NCBI RefSeq assembly: GCF_029581195.1
Contig: NZ_CP120737.1
Location: 5,061,001-5,125,000, forward strand
DNA: 64,000 bases
Source of the DNA: Solwaraspora sp. WMMD791
Lineage (GTDB): Bacteria; Actinomycetota; Actinomycetes; Mycobacteriales; Micromonosporaceae
Direction of reading: 5' to 3'
A program made the translations under genes and the position numbers. Positions 34,301-42,691 of the stretch are shown here, piece by piece (positions within the stretch are counted from its first letter, which is position 1; every line of letters begins with the position of its first letter). The notes beneath the pieces were generated by a model. The model was not told where the DNA came from and did no database searches. It worked only from the letters and a program-made list of their open reading frames with translations.

Positions 34301-34454
34301 GGCGGAGGGGCGGACGAACCGGGCCACCGCCGAGGCGTTGTTCATCAGCGAGCGCACCGTGGGCGTACACGTCTCGAACATCCTGAACAAGCTGCAGGTC
34401 AAGACGCGGGTCGAGGCGACCCGGGTGTTCATGCGCAATCAGCCACGTGCCTGA
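31353..34454 (+). CDS. Large ATP-binding LuxR-family (LAL/STAND-type) regulator
   Basis: The 1033-residue protein has an N-terminal AAA/STAND ATPase: VPFVGRQDQLRVL, Walker A GESGIGKTRLLSA (about 53-65) and Walker B LVLAVDDLQWADL. A long helical TPR-like middle follows. The C-terminal LuxR helix-turn-helix is LTDRERQVLELVAEG, then TNRATAEALFISERTVGVHVSNILNKL. Such regulators are typically activators of catabolic or secondary-metabolic genes that respond to a ligand through the ATPase/TPR part. It diverges from the cyclase gene with 158 bases between them; cyclase domain plus AAA-LuxR are often fused in one protein in actinobacteria, so the two may work together. Its target is not evident. Confidence 0.9.
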   Translation: MSVIGLTQSREASSLAWGADDVPFVGRQDQLRVLHESLRRVERGDTAAVFVMGESGIGKTRLLSAASDRLRTAGALVLTGACLDIGDSSPLHPLRQALRRYRPEPGRSGAVASAAARDLLAVLDGDARDPDGAGAVLERVSRGLGGVAAGRTLVLAVDDLQWADLTTRHLLLYLIAGLSDVRLLLLAAARSDTLQADDPIRRMVLELRRSRARSGAVHVLELTPLDRTETAELVAEVVGGQPDPDLAESVWRRSGGVPFVAEELARDARDGRVGLSETLREITLAHVDALPADAQLVAHAVAAGVEPVAHDLLAGVVQLAEDRLLQAVRDAVGQRVLLSEPDGYRFRYPLIREVLQPRLLPGERVRWHRRYAETLAAVPSGDLQHARLAYHWREAGETTRALPAVVAAAEEAERLYGFAEAFEHWASAVDLANQVPPAWLMEFDVTTLGRRAAEAAHRSGEHERALALLEQLATNLFGPPPSWLYTLRARYLTAVGQLAAAEREYDRTLAAADVAPSERVAAAAHSADLLLQLCRYADAGRRAREALDLAAGVPDAASAMVLAGVTLGYSQAYLNDPAAGKEAVREARRTAESFGGPEDVAVADLQLAELLSGPLNELEDGVAVARQGAERAERVGLARTYGTRLLSVAANGLFRLGRWAEAEELIAAALRHRPSGADAVELLLARCRIHVGFGRLDGAEADLEAIETLLAAGGGVRYMLPLLTLRAGLAMWRGRHREARDAVGQGIDLAESRSDDVWLQAPLVWHGLRAEAEARSAGAPPCPKVVQRLVGVVERMERSSTTDTAAPVRDAVIGYRELCAAEISRIDGRSDPALWDRAAQVWERRSHPYPAAYARLRQAEALYAIRTRNAEATRALQSAYRTARRLGARPFTEEIQALAKRARIALHAGESEPMPEVDSAEPVTLRAGLTSPPSVGDRVARALGNERTGRSSVTERTSRVLSPRTADELAVLTDRERQVLELVAEGRTNRATAEALFISERTVGVHVSNILNKLQVKTRVEATRVFMRNQPRA

Positions 34455-34674
34455 AACCCGACTGTAGACCTGCCAGTCCGGCTGGGGGCGGGCACCGACC
34501 GGCCGACCGCACCCGGCCGGTCGACGGTGCCGGTCGGGCGACCGCGTCGGTGTCGGCCGGGATCGGCCAGCGCACACCCGTCGTTGCGCGGATACCTGCG
34601 ACTTGGCAGGCCCTGCCACTGTAGGGATCGACTGTCTCGAAAGAACAGGGGCCACTGCAGACTGGAGGTGTCCG

Positions 34675-35439
34675 ATGCCGGAACTTCGCTGGGGTCACGT
34701 GCACGACCAGATCATGGAGATTCTCTGCCATCGGCCGACCGACGTCGCCGGTGTGGTCGAGGATCTGGCCGCGCTGCAACTGCTGCTGACCGAGGCCACG
34801 CCGGACGACCCGGAGAACCCGGTCGCCGACTTCAACCATCTCTACTGGGTCATCACCCGGACCATTCAGGAACGACTCGAGGCCGGTGCGTTCGCCGACC
34901 CGGAGTTCCTCACCCTGCTGGACATCGAGTTCGCCGAGCGGTACTTCGAGGCGTTGCGCTGCTGGGGCAACCGGGCCGACACCCCGGCCGCCTGGCAGGT
35001 CCTGTTCCGTCGGCTGCGGGACGAGAGCGTACGGTCGTTGCCGTCGGCGGCCGCCGGGGTGAACGCCCATATCAACTACGACCTGCCGTTCGCGCTGCTG
35101 AACACCTGGGCGAAGCTGGGGTCGGGTCCGGAGAACGACGCCCAGCACCGCGACTACCTGTACATCAACGAGATCTTCTTCGACCGGATCCCCGAGCTGC
35201 GGCGCAGCTACCTGAGCACCTGGCAGATCTGCATCGACCGGTTGAACGGGCGTATCGACGACTGGTACCAGAACCGGTTGGTCGAGTTCACCCGGGACAT
35301 CGCCTGGCGCGACGCCGCCCGGATGTGGGCGATGCGCGACGACTCGGCGGCGATGGAGAGCGAGCGGATTCGGCTGGACCGGCACACCGCGTTCCTGGGT
35401 TGGGCGCTGCTGTCTCCGGTCGGCAGCCTGCTGCAGTGA
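34675..35439 (+). CDS. DUF5995 family protein
   Basis: The 254-residue protein matches the DUF5995 pattern: VVEDLAALQLLLTEATPDDP, FNHLYWVITRTIQERLEAGAF, AAAGVNAHINYDLPFALLNTW and DRHTAFLGWALLSPVG. The conserved HINYDLP segment could bind a metal or substrate, but no function is established to my knowledge. The ATG follows GGAGGTG, 5 bases away. The gene stands alone; the ~220 bases upstream contain GC-rich dyads and presumably its promoter. Confidence 0.8.
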   Translation: MPELRWGHVHDQIMEILCHRPTDVAGVVEDLAALQLLLTEATPDDPENPVADFNHLYWVITRTIQERLEAGAFADPEFLTLLDIEFAERYFEALRCWGNRADTPAAWQVLFRRLRDESVRSLPSAAAGVNAHINYDLPFALLNTWAKLGSGPENDAQHRDYLYINEIFFDRIPELRRSYLSTWQICIDRLNGRIDDWYQNRLVEFTRDIAWRDAARMWAMRDDSAAMESERIRLDRHTAFLGWALLSPVGSLLQ

Positions 35440-35460
35440 CCGACCGCGGGGCCGAAACCC

Positions 35461-35889
35461 TCAGTTGGCGGCGTCGAACCGGGCGCGGGCCGCGAGTACG
35501 GTCGGCATCGCGCCTTCCACGAGTTCGATCAGCCCCATCAGAGTGGTCGCGACGGACTGCCCGAGCGGAGTGAGGCTGTACTCGACGCGCGGCGGGATGG
35601 TGGCCTGGACGTCACGGTTGACCATCCCGTCGCGCTCCAGCGCCTGCAGGGTCTGGGCCAGCATCTTCTCGCTGATGCCGTCGACCCGGCGCCGCAGGGC
35701 GTTGAAGCGGTAGTTGCCCTCCAGTAGCGCGACGAGCGCCAGGATGCCCCATTTGCCGGACACGTGCTCCAGGGTCTCCCGGGACGGGCAGACCCGTGCG
35801 AACACGTCGGCGATCAGTTCCGCCATGGGGTCGTCGGCGGTGGCACCGGCGTGGTCGGGGTGCGGCGTGGTCGGGGACCGGGTGGCCAT
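35461..35889 (-). CDS. HxlR-family transcriptional regulator
   Basis: The 142-residue protein is a winged-helix HxlR regulator: CPSRETLEHVSGKWGILALVALLEG, RFNALRRRVDGISEKMLAQTLQALERDGMV and a C-terminal dimerisation helix. The single Cys ahead of the winged helix is where QorR/HypR-type members sense quinones or electrophiles by thiol oxidation. It is divergent from a QorB-like reductase and shares an upstream region holding a palindromic operator candidate, so autoregulation and control of the reductase are likely. Confidence 0.9.
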   Translation of the reverse strand: MATRSPTTPHPDHAGATADDPMAELIADVFARVCPSRETLEHVSGKWGILALVALLEGNYRFNALRRRVDGISEKMLAQTLQALERDGMVNRDVQATIPPRVEYSLTPLGQSVATTLMGLIELVEGAMPTVLAARARFDAAN

Positions 35890-35945
35890 GGACCCAGGTT
35901 AGCCCCGATCGGGTACGAAGTCAGTGACAGCGCTCACCAATGGAT

Positions 35946-35968
35946 TGCACTTTCTAAAAGTTAGTGCA
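35946..35968. promoter_or_regulatory. Palindromic operator candidate for the HxlR regulator
   Basis: TGCACT and AGTGCA arms are separated by 11 bases (TTCTAAAAGTT), giving a 23-base dyad midway between the divergent regulator and reductase genes. The AT-rich centre with inverted arms is the usual layout for HxlR-family sites. Confidence 0.65.
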
Positions 35969-36020
35969 CTCTTGTGGGTGGCGGCCGCCGGGTCGCCGCC
36001 CACCAGACCCAGGAGCAGAC

Positions 36021-36893
36021 ATGATCACTGTCACCGGCGCAGCCGGCCATCTCGGTCGCCTCGTCGTCGCCGACCTGCTGGACCGCGGCGTACCGGCCGG
36101 CGAGATCGTCGCCGTCGTCCGCGACCCGGCCAAGGGCGCCGACCTCACCGCCCGGGGCGTGCAGGTCCGGGTCGGCGACTACGACCGTCCGGAGACCCTC
36201 GGCCCCGCCCTCGCCGGCACCCGCCGGCTGCTGCTGGTCTCCGGCAGCGAGGTCGGTAAACGGGTACCGCAGCACCGCAACGTGATCGACGCCGCCACCT
36301 CGGCCGGGGTCGAGCTGATCGCCTACACGAGCATCCTGCGCGCCGACACCAGCAGCGTCCCGCTGGCCACCGAGCACCTTGCCACCGAGGAGCTGGTCCG
36401 CGCCAGTGGGCTGCCGTTCGTGCTGCTCCGCAACGGCTGGTACCTGGAGAACTACACCGAGACCGCGCTGCCGCAGGCGTTGGCCACCGGCAGCGTCTTC
36501 GGCTCCGCCGGCGACGGTCGGGTGGCCGCGGCGACCCGTGCCGACTTCGCCGCCGCCGCGGCAACGGTGCTGACCGATCCGGCCGGCGCCGGACCGGCCG
36601 GATCGGTGTACGAACTCGGTGGCGACCACCCGTTCACCCTCGCCGAACTGGCCGCCGAGATCAGCCAGGCCAGCGGACGTACGGTCAGCTATCAGGACCT
36701 GCCTGCGGACGTGTACGCCAAGGCGCTGACCGACGCGGGCGTGCCGGCGGAGCTCGCCGCCGTGCTGGCCGCCTGCGACGTCGGGATCCAGCAGGGCGAC
36801 CTGACCACCGACAGTGGTGACCTGCGCCGGCTCATCGGCCGGCCCACCACCACCCTCGCGTCGGCGGTCCGGGCGGCCGTCGCCGCCGGGTAG
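36021..36893 (+). CDS. QorB-like NAD(P)H:quinone oxidoreductase (atypical SDR, NmrA type)
   Basis: The 290-residue protein starts with the dinucleotide-binding motif MITVTGAAGHLGRLVVADL and shows the QorB features IAYTSILRADTS, LATEHLATEELVRASGLPFVLLRNGWY and YELGGDHPFTLAELAAEIS. QorB (YtfG type) reduces quinones with NADPH. Pairing with an HxlR/QorR-type regulator matches known ytfG-ytfH arrangements. The ATG follows AGGAG. This could protect against redox-cycling compounds, including phenazines made by this organism (inference). Confidence 0.88.
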   Translation: MITVTGAAGHLGRLVVADLLDRGVPAGEIVAVVRDPAKGADLTARGVQVRVGDYDRPETLGPALAGTRRLLLVSGSEVGKRVPQHRNVIDAATSAGVELIAYTSILRADTSSVPLATEHLATEELVRASGLPFVLLRNGWYLENYTETALPQALATGSVFGSAGDGRVAAATRADFAAAAATVLTDPAGAGPAGSVYELGGDHPFTLAELAAEISQASGRTVSYQDLPADVYAKALTDAGVPAELAAVLAACDVGIQQGDLTTDSGDLRRLIGRPTTTLASAVRAAVAAG

Positions 36894-36909
36894 GCGGGCG
36901 GCGGGACCT

Positions 36910-37788
36910 TCACCCCGCCGGCCCGACCGGCATCGGCAGCTCGTAGTTGGTGATCAGCAGGTCCCAACTGCGCCGGTTGGCCGCCTGCAGATTGATGTCC
37001 CGGCGGGTGGCCATCCGGGCGATCGAGAAGTCAGGGCCGAACAGGTCCCGGACGAACGGTGTGTCGCTGTTGGTCAGGGTCAGCCAGACCCCCCGCTGAG
37101 CGGCCCGCACCATCGCGTCCCGCAACCGGACGTGGTCGTGCGGGCCGAACTGCTCCGAGGTGTACCGCTTGAAGTCGGACCAACCACCCAGCGGCACGTA
37201 CGGCGGGTCCAGGTACACCCAGTCGCCGGCCTGTGCCGCGTCGAGCTCGTCGACGAAGTCGCCCGTACGCAGCTCGGCCCGGCGCAGCGCCCGGGCGGCG
37301 TCGAGTAGCACCCGCCGGTCGTAGTACGGCCGGTCGTAGGCGCCGTACGGCGTGTTGAACTCGCCCCGCCGGTTGACCCGCCACAGTCCCCGGAACGCGG
37401 TCTTGTTCAGATAGATGACCCGGACCGCGCGTTCCAGGTCCGAGCAGTCGGCGGGCGAGCGGCGACGCATGGCCGCGAAGTGCTCGGCGGTGTTGGGCTG
37501 CTCGTCGAGCAGCCGCATCACCGCCTCCGGGTCGGCGGCCACCACCTGGAAGCAGACGATCAGCTCCGGGTTGGCGTCGCTGAGCACCGCCCGTTCGGGG
37601 GCCAGCTCGAAGAAGACCGCGCCGCTACCCAGGAACGGCTCCCGGTAGGTGCCGGTGAACGGCGGGGCGGCGGTGACGATCGTCGTCGCGTACCGCGTCT
37701 TGCCGCCTGCCCACTTGAGGAACGACCTGCCCGTCGGCCTACCCGTCGGCCCGGTGGAGCGCGCGGAGCTGGCGCCGGTCCGGATCAT
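36910..37788 (-). CDS. DNA adenine methylase, D12 (Dam) class
   Basis: The 292-residue protein contains all Dam-class motifs: [14 protein letters not shown] (motif X), [15 protein letters not shown] (motif I, SAM), LYLNKT-like [22 protein letters not shown], and the catalytic [13 protein letters not shown] (motif IV). It should methylate adenine N6 in a GATC-like site. No restriction enzyme is adjacent, so it is an orphan methylase for regulation, repair or protection. The 5' end overlaps the Nudix gene by 50 bases in another frame; a shorter start is possible. Confidence 0.9.
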   Translation of the reverse strand: MIRTGASSARSTGPTGRPTGRSFLKWAGGKTRYATTIVTAAPPFTGTYREPFLGSGAVFFELAPERAVLSDANPELIVCFQVVAADPEAVMRLLDEQPNTAEHFAAMRRRSPADCSDLERAVRVIYLNKTAFRGLWRVNRRGEFNTPYGAYDRPYYDRRVLLDAARALRRAELRTGDFVDELDAAQAGDWVYLDPPYVPLGGWSDFKRYTSEQFGPHDHVRLRDAMVRAAQRGVWLTLTNSDTPFVRDLFGPDFSIARMATRRDINLQAANRRSWDLLITNYELPMPVGPAG

Positions 37789-38221
37789 GCGGCGAATGGT
37801 ACGCGGCGCCGGCGGTACCCCAGGCGTAGTGCGGTGAGGCCAGGAACTCGGCGAGCAGGCTGGCCGAGCCGGGCGACAGCGGGCGGCCGTCGACGATCTG
37901 AGTTGGCAGCAGGAACGTCATCGCCGCGCCCTCGCCGAGCACGACATCCTGTTGGCGGGCCCGGGTGGAGCCGAAGAAGTAGTGCGCGGTCCGGCCATCG
38001 GCCAACTCCCGACGGCAGAACAACCGCAGCCCGTGCTCGGGCCGCAGCCCGGTCTCCTCCCACAGCTCCCGCAGCGCGGTCTGCTCGGGCGTCTCGCCGG
38101 GCTCGCAGTGCCCGCCCGGCACGCACCAGGTGTGCGGATGGCTGGGTGCCTGGCCGTCGCGCAGTTGCAGCAGGACGGCACCTGCCGGATCGACCAGCAG
38201 CACCGCGGCGACGTCGTTCAC
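37739..38221 (-). CDS. Nudix hydrolase
   Basis: The 160-residue protein has a complete Nudix box, [18 protein letters not shown] followed by WEETGLRP, after a VPGG turn. Nudix enzymes hydrolyse nucleoside diphosphate derivatives with Mg2+. The substrate cannot be predicted. The gene follows the histidine kinase by 15 bases and overlaps the Dam gene, so it belongs to the same reverse-strand run. Confidence 0.88.
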   Translation of the reverse strand: MNDVAAVLLVDPAGAVLLQLRDGQAPSHPHTWCVPGGHCEPGETPEQTALRELWEETGLRPEHGLRLFCRRELADGRTAHYFFGSTRARQQDVVLGEGAAMTFLLPTQIVDGRPLSPGSASLLAEFLASPHYAWGTAGAAYHSPHDPDRRQLRALHRADG

Positions 38222-38236
38222 CCACCCAGTGTGCGG

Positions 38237-39673
38237 TCAACCGGCGGTCAGCGGGAGCAGCACCCGAAAGCTGGTCGCGCCGGGTGCCGAATCCACCCGG
38301 ATGTCCCCACCGTGTTTCTTGACGACGATCCGGTAGGAGATGTCGAGTCCCAGCCCGGTGCCTTCGCCGATCGGTTTGGTGGTGAAGAAGGGCTCGAAGA
38401 TCCGGGGCCGCACCTCCGGCGGGATCCCGGGCCCGGTGTCGGCGATCTCCACCGACAGCTGGTCGCCGGTGGTACCGGTGCGCACCGTCAGGGTGCCGGC
38501 CGGCCCCATCGCCCCCAGCGCGTTGTCGATCAGGTTGGTCCAGACCTGGTTGAGCTCCGCCGGGTAGGCCGGCACCGCCGGCAGCGTCCGGTCGTAGTCG
38601 CGGACCACCCGTACCTCGGCCGGGATCTTGCCGGTGAACATGGCGAGGGTGGCGTCGAGCAGTTCGTGCACGTCGACAGTCTGATGCGGGGCCCGGTCCA
38701 GCTGCGAGTACTGCTTGGCGGCACCGACCAGCGACGAGATCCGGCGGACCGCGTCGTCGATCTCGCCGAGCAGCAGTTCGGTCTCGACGGTGTACGCCAG
38801 CCAGCGCACCGCCGCCGTCAGGTCCGAGGCGAGGACCGCGCCGGCCACCTCGTCGAGGGCGGCGTCGTCGAAGCCGCCGGCGACCAGGGTGGCGGCCAGC
38901 TCCCACCCATCGGGTACGGCGTGCGTGTCGAGCCAGTCGGCAAGTGCGTCCTCCGCGTCGGCGACCTGCAACGGCGTGCGTACGGGTGCCGTGGCGGCCC
39001 GCTCCACCGCGGTCTCCTGCAGCCCGACCAGCCGGTGCAGCTGCGCCCCGTCGAGCCGGCCGTCGGCGACCATGGCGAGTTTCTGCCGCATCCCGGCGAG
39101 CCGTTCCCGCAGTACGGCGGTGGCCCGTACCGCCGCCGCGGCGGGATTGTTCAGCTCGTGGGTCAGCCCGGCGGTGAGCGAGCCGAGCGCGATCAGCCGC
39201 TCCCGTTCGCCGACCACCGTCTGGGTGGTCCGCATCGCCACGAACAGCCCGTCGAGCAGGTGCATCGCCATCGGGAACCACTGCCGGATCGCGGCGGCGA
39301 ACTCCGGCGCGGGCAGCGCCAGCAGGGTGACGTCGGTCAGCGCCCGCATCGTGTTGGGGTAGACCTGCTCCATCCGGTCACCGGCGTACGCCTGGGTGGC
39401 CCCGGCGTACGCGCCACGCTGGTCGCTGCGGGTCACCTCGACGTCGGCGCCCCGGACCCGGCGGGTCAGCGCGATCGCCCCGTCGAGCAGCACGAAGAAG
39501 CACTCCGCCGGGTCGCCTTCGACGTACACGGCGGTCCCCGGCGGCCAGCGACGGACCCGGCCGAGGTGGCTGATCTCGGTGAGCTGGTCGTCGGTGAGCG
39601 ACTCGAACAGGAACAGGCCGCGCAGTTCGGTGGGGTCGAGCCGGTCGGCGGCCGACGCCGGGTCGGTGTTCAC
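38237..39673 (-). CDS. Sensor histidine kinase with N-terminal cyclic-nucleotide-binding domain
   Basis: Residues about 15-140 of this 478-residue protein form a cNMP-binding (CAP-type) domain: FESLTDDQLTEISHLGRVRR and GTAVYVEGDPAECFFVLLDG. The kinase part has the phospho-acceptor His in GLTHELNNPAAAAV, the N box in WTNLIDNALGAM, the G1 box in IADTGPGIPPEV and the G2 box in EGTGLGLDISYRIV. No membrane helix is visible, so it is a cytoplasmic sensor. Its start overlaps the stop of the receiver-TrxR fusion (ATGA), making that protein its obvious partner. Confidence 0.9.
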   Translation of the reverse strand: MNTDPASAADRLDPTELRGLFLFESLTDDQLTEISHLGRVRRWPPGTAVYVEGDPAECFFVLLDGAIALTRRVRGADVEVTRSDQRGAYAGATQAYAGDRMEQVYPNTMRALTDVTLLALPAPEFAAAIRQWFPMAMHLLDGLFVAMRTTQTVVGERERLIALGSLTAGLTHELNNPAAAAVRATAVLRERLAGMRQKLAMVADGRLDGAQLHRLVGLQETAVERAATAPVRTPLQVADAEDALADWLDTHAVPDGWELAATLVAGGFDDAALDEVAGAVLASDLTAAVRWLAYTVETELLLGEIDDAVRRISSLVGAAKQYSQLDRAPHQTVDVHELLDATLAMFTGKIPAEVRVVRDYDRTLPAVPAYPAELNQVWTNLIDNALGAMGPAGTLTVRTGTTGDQLSVEIADTGPGIPPEVRPRIFEPFFTTKPIGEGTGLGLDISYRIVVKKHGGDIRVDSAPGATSFRVLLPLTAG

Positions 39674-41328
39674 TGTGCCGCCAGGTAGCGGTGCGCCAGG
39701 GTGACGACCAGGGCACCTTCGCCGACGGCGGAGGCGACCCGCTTCACCGACTCGGCCCGTACGTCGCCGGCGGCGAACACACCGGGGACGCTGGATTCCA
39801 GCAGGTACGGGTCCCGGGGCAACGACCAGCCGGGCGGTCGGCGCCCGCCGGTGGTGAGGTCAGGTCCGGTGACGACGAAGCCCCGGCCGTCGCGCACCAC
39901 CGTCCCGTCGAGCCAGTCGGTTCGCGGCTGCGCGCCGATGAAGACGAACAGCCACGACGTGTCGACGTCGCGGGTGACGCCGGTGCGGGTGTCGCGCACC
40001 GTGAGCCGTTCCAGGTGGTCCTCGCCGGCCGCCGCGGCGACCTCGGAGTACGGATGCACCTCGATGGCGTCGATCCGCTCGATCTGTTCGATCAGGTACC
40101 GGGACATGGAGTGGGTCAGGTCGGCCCCCCGGATCAGCAGGTGCACCCGGTCGGCGTGCCGGGCGAAGTACACCGCCGCCTGCCCGGCCGAGTTCGCGCC
40201 GCCGACGATGTAGACCTCCTGGCCGACGCAGTGCGGTGCCTCGGTCGCCGCCGAACCGTAGAAGACCCCCCGGCCGGTCAGCTCCGCCAGACCGGGGGCG
40301 TCGAGCTGCCGGTACGCCACCCCGGTGGCGAGCACGACGGTGTGCCCGGCGATGGTGCTGCCGTCGGCGAAGTGCAGCAGCCGGGTCGCGCCGGCGGTGC
40401 TGAGTCCGACCACGTCGCGGGTGGTCAGCAGTTCGGTGCCGAACTTCAACGCCTGCCGCCGGGCCCGGTCGGTCAGCTGGGCGCCGGAGACGCCGTCCGG
40501 GAAGCCGAGGTAGTTCTCGATCCGGCTGCTCTGTCCGGCCTGGCCGCCGGTTGCCTGGCGCTCGACGAGCACGGTCCGCAGACCTTCGGATGCGCCGTAC
40601 ACGGCGGCGCCCAGGCCCGCCGGGCCGGCGCCGACCACGACCAGGTCGTAGAAGTCCCGGGTGGGTTCGGTGCGCAGGCCGACCTGGGCGGCCAGCGCGG
40701 CCCGGTCGGGGTTGCGCAGCACCGTGCCGTCCGGGCAGATCACCACCGGGATGTCGGCCGGCCCGGCGTCGGCGGCGGCGAGCAGCCGCTGCGCCTCGGG
40801 ATCGTCGGCGAGCAGCCACCGGTACGGCACCAGGTTGCGGGCCAGGAAGTCGCGGACCTCGAACGACGGGGCCGACCAGCGGTGGCCGACGACCCGTAGC
40901 TCGTCGGCGGCCGCTACCGGGGTGCGCTGCCACGACTCGAGCAGCGCGTCGCAGACCGGGTAGAGCTTCTCCTCCGGCGGGTGCCAGGGTTTGAGCAGGT
41001 AGTGGTCGAGGTCGACGATGTTGATGGCGTCGATGGCGGCGTCGGTGTCGGCGTAGGCCGTCAGCAGCACCCGCCGGGCCTGCGGGTAAAGGTCCATGGC
41101 GGCTTCGAGGAACTCGATGCCGTTCATCTCCGGCATCCGGTAGTCGGCCAGTAGCAGGGCGACCTGCTCGGCACGGAGTTTCAGTTCCCGCAGGGCGGTG
41201 AGCGCTTCGGCGCCCGAGCCGGCCCGCACGACCCGGTAGCGGTCGCCGTACCGGCGGCGGATGTCGCGGGCGACGGCACGGGAGACGTTGGGGTCGTCGT
41301 CGACGGTGAGGATCGCCGGGTTGGTCAC
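39670..41328 (-). CDS. Response-regulator receiver fused to a thioredoxin-reductase-like flavoprotein
   Basis: Residues 1-130 of the 552-residue protein are a receiver domain (ILTVDDDPNVSRAVARDI, phospho-acceptor Asp in LLLADYRMPEMNG, Lys in YLLKPWHPP). Residues ~150-215 look like a small glutaredoxin-like linker. From ~228 on it is a TrxR-type FAD/NAD(P) enzyme: LVVVGAGPAGLGAAVYGASEG, ENYLGFPDGVSG, IVGGANSAGQAAVYFA and the FAD end FAAGDVRAESVKRVASAVGEG. The redox-active CxxC of true thioredoxin reductases is absent; the region reads FYGSAATEAPHC with one Cys. Phosphorylation by the adjoining kinase may control flavoenzyme activity. No DNA-binding domain is present. Confidence 0.88.
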   Translation of the reverse strand: MTNPAILTVDDDPNVSRAVARDIRRRYGDRYRVVRAGSGAEALTALRELKLRAEQVALLLADYRMPEMNGIEFLEAAMDLYPQARRVLLTAYADTDAAIDAINIVDLDHYLLKPWHPPEEKLYPVCDALLESWQRTPVAAADELRVVGHRWSAPSFEVRDFLARNLVPYRWLLADDPEAQRLLAAADAGPADIPVVICPDGTVLRNPDRAALAAQVGLRTEPTRDFYDLVVVGAGPAGLGAAVYGASEGLRTVLVERQATGGQAGQSSRIENYLGFPDGVSGAQLTDRARRQALKFGTELLTTRDVVGLSTAGATRLLHFADGSTIAGHTVVLATGVAYRQLDAPGLAELTGRGVFYGSAATEAPHCVGQEVYIVGGANSAGQAAVYFARHADRVHLLIRGADLTHSMSRYLIEQIERIDAIEVHPYSEVAAAAGEDHLERLTVRDTRTGVTRDVDTSWLFVFIGAQPRTDWLDGTVVRDGRGFVVTGPDLTTGGRRPPGWSLPRDPYLLESSVPGVFAAGDVRAESVKRVASAVGEGALVVTLAHRYLAAQ

Positions 41329-41335
41329 CAGGCAA

Positions 41336-42598
41336 TCAAAGCACCTTCGACGAGGTGGCGGCGGGTGCCGGTGCGGTGGTGCCGGCGGCGGGTGCCGGTG
41401 CGGCGGTGCCGGCGGCGTGCAGGCCGGTCAGCCGGGCGGCGATGCCGGCCGGCGGCGGCAGCGCCGCCATCAACCGGGCCGCCCGATCGACGCCGCTGGT
41501 CGCCGGGCCGCCGGCGAGTAGATCGGCCAGCAGGCCGGCGGTGACCGCGTGGGGGTCGGCGCGTAGTCCGAGCCGGTGCCGGACCACCAGGGCGGCGTTG
41601 ACGAACTGGTCGGCGCCGTGTGGCAGGACGAGCTGCGGTACACCGCCGCCGAGCGCGGTCATCATGGTCCCGGAGCCACCGTGGTGCACGACGGCGGCGC
41701 AGTTGGCCAGGGCAGGGGCCAGCGGCAGCCAGCCGGTGACCCGGACGTTGCGTGGCAGCGGCCCGAGCCCGACCCGGTCGGTGTCGTCGCCCCGACCGCC
41801 AGCGAGTTCGCCCCGACCGCCGTTTTCGCCGGCGGTGAGCACGAAGTCGGCGTCGACGTCGGCGGCGGCGGCGATGGTGCGGCGCAGCCCTGACAGACCG
41901 GCCAGGGCGGGCACCACGGTGCCCAGGGTGATCAGGACACGGGGCCGGTCGGCCGGCCGGCGCAGCCAGTCGGGCAGCACCCCGCCGGCGTTGTACGGCA
42001 CGTACCGCATCGGCCAGCCGTCGCCGTCGCCGATCATCAGCTCGGCCGGCGCGAGGTGCAGGACCACCCGCTCGGGCAGCTCCAGCGGTACGCCGAGCCG
42101 GCGGTACGCCGCCGCCAGCCAGGGCAGGAACCGGGCGGCCAAGGTCTGCTCGCGGAGCAGATTGAACCCGTGCTCGACGGCCGGCACCCGCAGCGCCCGC
42201 GCGACCAACGGCCCGACCGGATGCAACCGGGAGTGGACGATGAGGTCCGGCCGCCACCAGCGGGCCACCGCCAGGGTGCCGTCGGCCATCAGGTCGGCGA
42301 TCCGGCCGAACGTCTCCAGCAGCAGCGAATCGATCCGGCTGCCGGCGGCGGCGATCCGCAGCCCGCGCCGACGCATCCGGTCGGTCCACTCGGCCGGAGT
42401 GCCGGTGCCGAAGACTCCGGCGACCGGGACGCCGGGCGCGACGTCCACCGTGGGCAGGCCGGCGTGGGCCGCGCCGGCGAGCCCTTCGGCCGTGGTGGCG
42501 ACCAGTACGTCGTGGCCGGCGGCCCGTAGCGCCCAGGCCAGCGGTACGACAGGGAAGAGGTGCCCGGCTCCGGGTGGACTGGTGAACAGCACGCGCAC
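41336..42598 (-). CDS. UGT/MGT-type glycosyltransferase (GT1 family)
   Basis: The 420-residue protein has the GT-B fold signatures of antibiotic glycosyltransferases: VRVLFTSPPGAGHLFPVVPLA at the N-terminus, LITLGTVVPALAG in the middle, and the nucleotide-sugar motif VVHHGGSGTMMTALGGGVPQ followed by LPHGADQ. It most resembles macrolide- or aromatic-aglycone GT1 enzymes. A short Ala/Pro/Thr-rich tail ends the protein. I start at the GTG at 42598 (MRVLF) because GGGGGT precedes it and the fold begins there; the frame is open 45 codons upstream. It diverges from a methyltransferase gene. Confidence 0.88.
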   Translation of the reverse strand: MRVLFTSPPGAGHLFPVVPLAWALRAAGHDVLVATTAEGLAGAAHAGLPTVDVAPGVPVAGVFGTGTPAEWTDRMRRRGLRIAAAGSRIDSLLLETFGRIADLMADGTLAVARWWRPDLIVHSRLHPVGPLVARALRVPAVEHGFNLLREQTLAARFLPWLAAAYRRLGVPLELPERVVLHLAPAELMIGDGDGWPMRYVPYNAGGVLPDWLRRPADRPRVLITLGTVVPALAGLSGLRRTIAAAADVDADFVLTAGENGGRGELAGGRGDDTDRVGLGPLPRNVRVTGWLPLAPALANCAAVVHHGGSGTMMTALGGGVPQLVLPHGADQFVNAALVVRHRLGLRADPHAVTAGLLADLLAGGPATSGVDRAARLMAALPPPAGIAARLTGLHAAGTAAPAPAAGTTAPAPAATSSKVL

Positions 42599-42612
42599 CG
42601 GCGGACCCCCGT

Positions 42613-42641
42613 TGACACTTGGATCGACAATGGATAATTTA
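42613..42641 (+). promoter_or_regulatory. Sigma-70-like promoter for the PRMT-like gene
   Basis: TTGACA, a 17-base spacer and TAATTT (TAnnnT) lie about 50 bases upstream of the forward methyltransferase ATG, in a short AT-rich stretch between two divergent genes. The -35 is a consensus match, which is unusual in this GC-rich window. Confidence 0.55.
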
Positions 42642-42691
42642 TCGTCATTGATCCGGTTTTGGCGACCGGTCCGAGGAGCGGAGACCGCGCG

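Noticed and set aside
31971-34655. An 894-codon reverse-strand frame opposite the LuxR regulator
   Set aside because: Low-complexity shadow of a gene with intact ATPase and helix-turn-helix motifs.
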